Source of the DNA: DATAQC01 sp051001215
GTDB lineage: Bacteria; Actinomycetota; Acidimicrobiia; Acidimicrobiales; AC-14
Assembly: GCA_051001215.1 (NCBI GenBank)
Contig: JBPCNP010000124.1
Location: 1-6,316, forward strand
Direction of reading: 5' to 3'
Length of the DNA: 6,316 bases
In this document: positions 3,990 through 6,316 of the stretch, piece after piece
How the letters are laid out: every line of letters begins with the position of its first letter
How positions within the stretch are numbered: position 1 is the first letter of the stretch
Translations under genes and position numbers: made by a program
Notes under the pieces: model-generated
Database searches by the model: none
Told to the model about the DNA's origin: nothing
The model's input: only the letters and a program-made list of their open reading frames with translations

Positions 3990-5258
3990 ATGAGCACCAC
4001 CGAGGTCGTGATGCTGATGGCCGTGGCCGTGCTGATAGCCGTCGCCGCCTTCCTGGCCATGGCCGAGACGGGTCTGACGCGAACCAACCGGGTCAAGGCC
4101 CTGAGCATGGTCGAAGAGCAGCGACGGGGCGCCCCTGCGCTGCTTCGCCTTGTCGAGCACCCCGACCAGTTCCTCAACCCGGTGCTGTTCCTGCTCCTGC
4201 TCTGCCACCTGGTGGCCGCCACTCTCATCGGCGTGGTGGCCGAACGCCAGCTGGGCCCATGGGGAGTCGTGGCCGCCACCGCCTTCGAGGTCGTGGTCAT
4301 CTTCGTCATCGCCGAAGCCGTCCCCAAGACCTTTGCCGTCCAGCATCCCGACCGTGCCGCCCTCGCCGTGGCCCCGGTGGTCTCGGCCATCGTGCGCTTC
4401 CCGCCCGTACGCCTGGTGGCCCGGGCCCTGATCGTGCTTTCCAACGTCATCGTCCCCGGGAAGGGGTTGAAGGAGGGCCCGTTCGTCTCCGAGGAAGAGC
4501 TGCTGGCCATGGCCGACGTCGCCGTCGAGGAGGACGTCATCCAGCGCGAGGAACGTCAGCTCATCCACTCGATCATCGAGTTCGGCGACACCCTCGTGCG
4601 CGAGGTGATGGTGCCCCGGCCCGACATGGTGTCGGTCGAGGCCCGGGCCAGCGTGACCGACGTGATGGAGGTGGTGATGTCGGCGGGCTACAGCCGCATC
4701 CCCGTCTACGAGCTGGGCATCGACGACATCGCCGGGCTCGTCTACGCCAAGGACCTCATGCGGGCCACCCGTGACGGGCGCAGCGACGAACCCGTGCGCA
4801 ACCTGGTGCGACCGGCCCGTTTCGTGCCCGAGACCAAGCGGGTGGCCGAGCTCATGCCCGAGATGCAGCACGAGAAGTCTCACATGGCCGTGGTCGTCGA
4901 CGAGTACGGAGGAACCGCCGGCCTGGTCACCCTCGAGGACCTCATCGAGGAGCTGGTGGGCGAGATCGTCGACGAGTACGACGTCGAGGAGGCCAAGGTC
5001 GAGCCCCTGGCCAACGGCGACGTGCGGGTCAACGCCCGGATGCCCATCGACGAGATCAACGAGCTGCTGAGCGTGGAGTTCCCCCAGGGCGACTGGGACA
5101 CGGTCGGTGGGTTCATCTTCAACCTCCTCGGACACGTCCCCGTCGAGGGTGAGGCGGCCGAGTACGACGGCCGGCGCCTGCGGGCCGAGAGGGTGCAGGG
5201 ACGACGCATCGGCCGGGTCCTGATCTCCCGGCTCGAGCCGGTCGCCGACGACGCATGA
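3990..5258 (+). CDS. CNNM/CorC-type membrane protein (DUF21, CBS pair, CorC_HlyC domain)
   Basis: The product is 422 residues, normal for bacterial CorC/HlyC-type membrane proteins. This family has been tied to magnesium and cobalt transport or resistance, and its E. coli relative YbeX is linked to ribosome maturation. The transmembrane DUF21 domain spans residues 1-150, with hydrophobic helices near 5-27, 62-85, 92-112 and 125-150. It carries the conserved FLAMAETGLTRTN (21-33) and EAVPKTFA (109-116) motifs. After a charged linker (160-200) come two CBS domains (about 205-262 and 272-330; VMVPRPDMVSVE and MAVVVDEYGGTAGLVTLEDL), expected to bind adenine nucleotides. The CorC_HlyC domain is at 335-415 (MPIDEINELL, TVGGFIFNLLGHVPVEGE). 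It lies 22 bp after ybeY without a clear ribosome binding site, and its end overlaps era by ATGA. Confidence 0.93.
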   Translation: MSTTEVVMLMAVAVLIAVAAFLAMAETGLTRTNRVKALSMVEEQRRGAPALLRLVEHPDQFLNPVLFLLLLCHLVAATLIGVVAERQLGPWGVVAATAFEVVVIFVIAEAVPKTFAVQHPDRAALAVAPVVSAIVRFPPVRLVARALIVLSNVIVPGKGLKEGPFVSEEELLAMADVAVEEDVIQREERQLIHSIIEFGDTLVREVMVPRPDMVSVEARASVTDVMEVVMSAGYSRIPVYELGIDDIAGLVYAKDLMRATRDGRSDEPVRNLVRPARFVPETKRVAELMPEMQHEKSHMAVVVDEYGGTAGLVTLEDLIEELVGEIVDEYDVEEAKVEPLANGDVRVNARMPIDEINELLSVEFPQGDWDTVGGFIFNLLGHVPVEGEAAEYDGRRLRAERVQGRRIGRVLISRLEPVADDA

Positions 5259-6091
5259 GATCCGGCTTCGCCACCCTGGTGGGCCGGCCCAACGTGGGCA
5301 AGTCGACCCTGCTCAACGCCATCTGCGGCACCAAGGTGTCGATCGTCTCCGACAAGCCCCAGACCACCCGCAACCAGATGCGAGGGGTACTGAACACCCC
5401 CGATGCCCAGGTGGTGTTCGTCGATACCCCGGGGATCCACAAACCGCGGACCGCCGCCGGCGAGCGCATGAACGCCACCGCCACCGGCACGCTGAACGAC
5501 GTGGACATCGTCTGCCTGGTGATCGACGCCACCGCCCCCATCGGCAAGGGCGACCGCTTCGTGGCCTCGCGCGTGCCCCCATCGGGCCTGTGCGTGCTGA
5601 ACAAGGTCGACGCGGCCACGCCCGAGCAGATCGCCGTCCAGCTGGGCCGGGCCGCCGCGTTCGAGCTGGACGAGTACTTCCCCATCTCCGCCCTCACCGG
5701 CGACGGGGTGGACGAGCTGGTGGCAGCGGTGGTGCGCCGTCTTCCCGAGGGCCCGCAGTACTACCCCGACGACACCGTGACCGACGTCCCCGACGCCCTG
5801 TGGGTGGCCGAGCTGGTGCGAGAGCAGCTGCTCATCGTGGCCCGCGAGGAACTGCCGCATTCCATCGCCTGCCTGGTCACCGAATGGGAGTGGCCCCGGA
5901 TCCGCTGCGAGATCCTGGTCGAGCGCGATTCCCAGAAGGGCATCGTCGTGGGCCACAACGGCTCGGTGCTCAAGGCGGTGGGCTCTGCCGTCCGCGCCCA
6001 GCTCCGCCCCGGCGCCTATCTGGAGCTGGTCGTCAAGGTCGACAAGGACTGGCAGCGCCGACCCGCCGCCATCACCCGCCTGGGTCTCTGA
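5255..6091 (+). CDS. era: GTPase Era, 16S rRNA-binding ribosome assembly factor
   Basis: Era binds the 3' end of 16S rRNA and helps 30S assembly. The product is 278 residues, slightly shorter than the E. coli protein. The G domain has G1 GRPNVGKS (10-17), the switch I region with QTTRNQ (36-41), G3 DTPG (57-60), G4 NKVD (116-119) and G5 SAL (145-147). The linker EGPQYYPDDTVTD (165-177) is typical of Era and separates it from other Era-like GTPases such as Der. The C-terminal KH domain has KGIVVGHNGSVLKAVG (228-243), where GHNG is the GxxG loop that grips RNA. The ATG overlaps the corC stop (ATGA), suggesting coupled translation. With phoH and ybeY it makes the operon a 16S rRNA maturation unit. 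No residue expected to be essential is missing. Confidence 0.97.
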   Translation: MRSGFATLVGRPNVGKSTLLNAICGTKVSIVSDKPQTTRNQMRGVLNTPDAQVVFVDTPGIHKPRTAAGERMNATATGTLNDVDIVCLVIDATAPIGKGDRFVASRVPPSGLCVLNKVDAATPEQIAVQLGRAAAFELDEYFPISALTGDGVDELVAAVVRRLPEGPQYYPDDTVTDVPDALWVAELVREQLLIVAREELPHSIACLVTEWEWPRIRCEILVERDSQKGIVVGHNGSVLKAVGSAVRAQLRPGAYLELVVKVDKDWQRRPAAITRLGL

Positions 6092-6096
6092 CCCGC

Positions 6097-6118
6097 CCGC
6101 CCCACCCGGCGTGGGCGG
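6097..6118. terminator. Candidate bidirectional hairpin between era and the HNH gene
   Basis: Only 27 bp separate the two convergent stop codons. Within them CCG (6097-6099) plus CCCAC (6101-6105) can pair with GTGGG (6111-6115) plus CGG (6116-6118), giving an 8-bp GC stem with one bulged C and a CCGGC loop. The place is right for a shared terminator. There is no T run on either side, so its strength is uncertain. Confidence 0.4.
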
Positions 6119-6316
6119 TCACGGGCCTCGCTGCCGGGCCCGATTGTGGAACCCGCAGGCCGGGCGGCCGTTGGCCTGGGTGGTGAGCTCGCCGGCGGCC
6201 CACGGCTCGACATGGTCGATGTCACAGTCGGCGGCCGAGATGTCGCAGAACTCGTGGAAACACTCCCGGTCCCGCAGCTCGACGGCCCTTCTCGTTGCGC
6301 CCTCGAACAGCCGTCG
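6119..6316 (-). CDS. HNH endonuclease, C-terminal part (DUF222/13E12 type), cut by the window edge
   Basis: Only the last 65 residues are present; the gene continues past the right edge and its start is unseen. The reading LRDRECFHEFCD, DCDIDHVEPWAAGE, TQANG and then CGFHNRARQRG is the HNH nuclease module that closes actinobacterial proteins of the DUF222 / 13E12 repeat family. Counting from the edge, the catalytic DH is D34-H35, the middle Asn is N49, and H57-N58 closes the motif. C19, C24 and C54 may hold a structural zinc. These proteins occur in many copies in actinobacterial genomes, and some are thought to be mobile or intron-related; their role is poorly known. It is convergent with era and not part of the operon. 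The HNH core looks intact in the visible part. Confidence 0.85.
   Translation of the reverse strand, partial: RRLFEGATRRAVELRDRECFHEFCDISAADCDIDHVEPWAAGELTTQANGRPACGFHNRARQRGP

Noticed and set aside
3022..3993. Plus-strand frame overlapping phoH, ybeY and the corC start
   Set aside because: It is Arg/Pro/Gly-rich throughout, a frame-shifted shadow of confident genes, and is open partly because of the T-free tract.
2127..5135. A 1002-codon open frame on the minus strand, opposite phoH, ybeY and corC
   Set aside because: It is antisense to three confident genes, has shadow-like His/Gly/Asp/Val-rich and Arg/Pro-rich composition and no recognisable domain. Very long antisense frames are expected in high-GC DNA.

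Overview
The window reads as a chromosomal segment of a high-GC actinobacterium. The strong GC bias at third codon positions, the scarcity of Shine-Dalgarno sequences, the start codons sitting just below TANNNT -10 elements, and the partial 13E12-type HNH nuclease all fit Actinomycetota. The style of the small hypothetical proteins suggests the class Acidimicrobiia, but that is inference.

Left part (1-1840). A short edge segment without a secure gene is followed by a minus-strand single-pass membrane protein with a coiled coil (209-745). Divergent from it is a small MerR-like helix-turn-helix protein (904-1155). This runs tail-to-tail, with a 52-bp overlap, into an unrecognised minus-strand protein (1104-1766) that appears to carry two copies of a small beta-rich module joined by a linker made of 5-residue repeats.

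Core (1841-6091, all plus strand). The order is HIT-family hydrolase, phoH/ybeZ, ybeY, a CNNM/CorC-type membrane protein and era. The genes are tightly packed: phoH-ybeY and corC-era overlap by ATGA, and the other gaps are 22-31 bp. PhoH/YbeZ, YbeY and Era are linked by 16S rRNA 3'-end maturation and small-subunit quality control. The CorC-type protein (YbeX in E. coli) often sits with them, so this is a ribosome-maturation operon.

Right edge (6092-6316). A convergent minus-strand gene encodes the C-terminal end of an HNH endonuclease of the DUF222/13E12 type. It lies where recO is often found after era in other bacteria.

The most unusual item is a tract of 45-bp tandem repeats placed exactly after the ybeY start codon (3191-3397). 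It contains no T on the plus strand, so it is stop-free in all six frames, and every unit length is a multiple of three. It would give YbeY an acidic, low-complexity N-terminal extension of about 70 residues, unlike the compact family norm. A second, smaller in-frame minisatellite (15 bp) lies in the 1104-1766 gene. I see no new multigene defence or metabolic system here.
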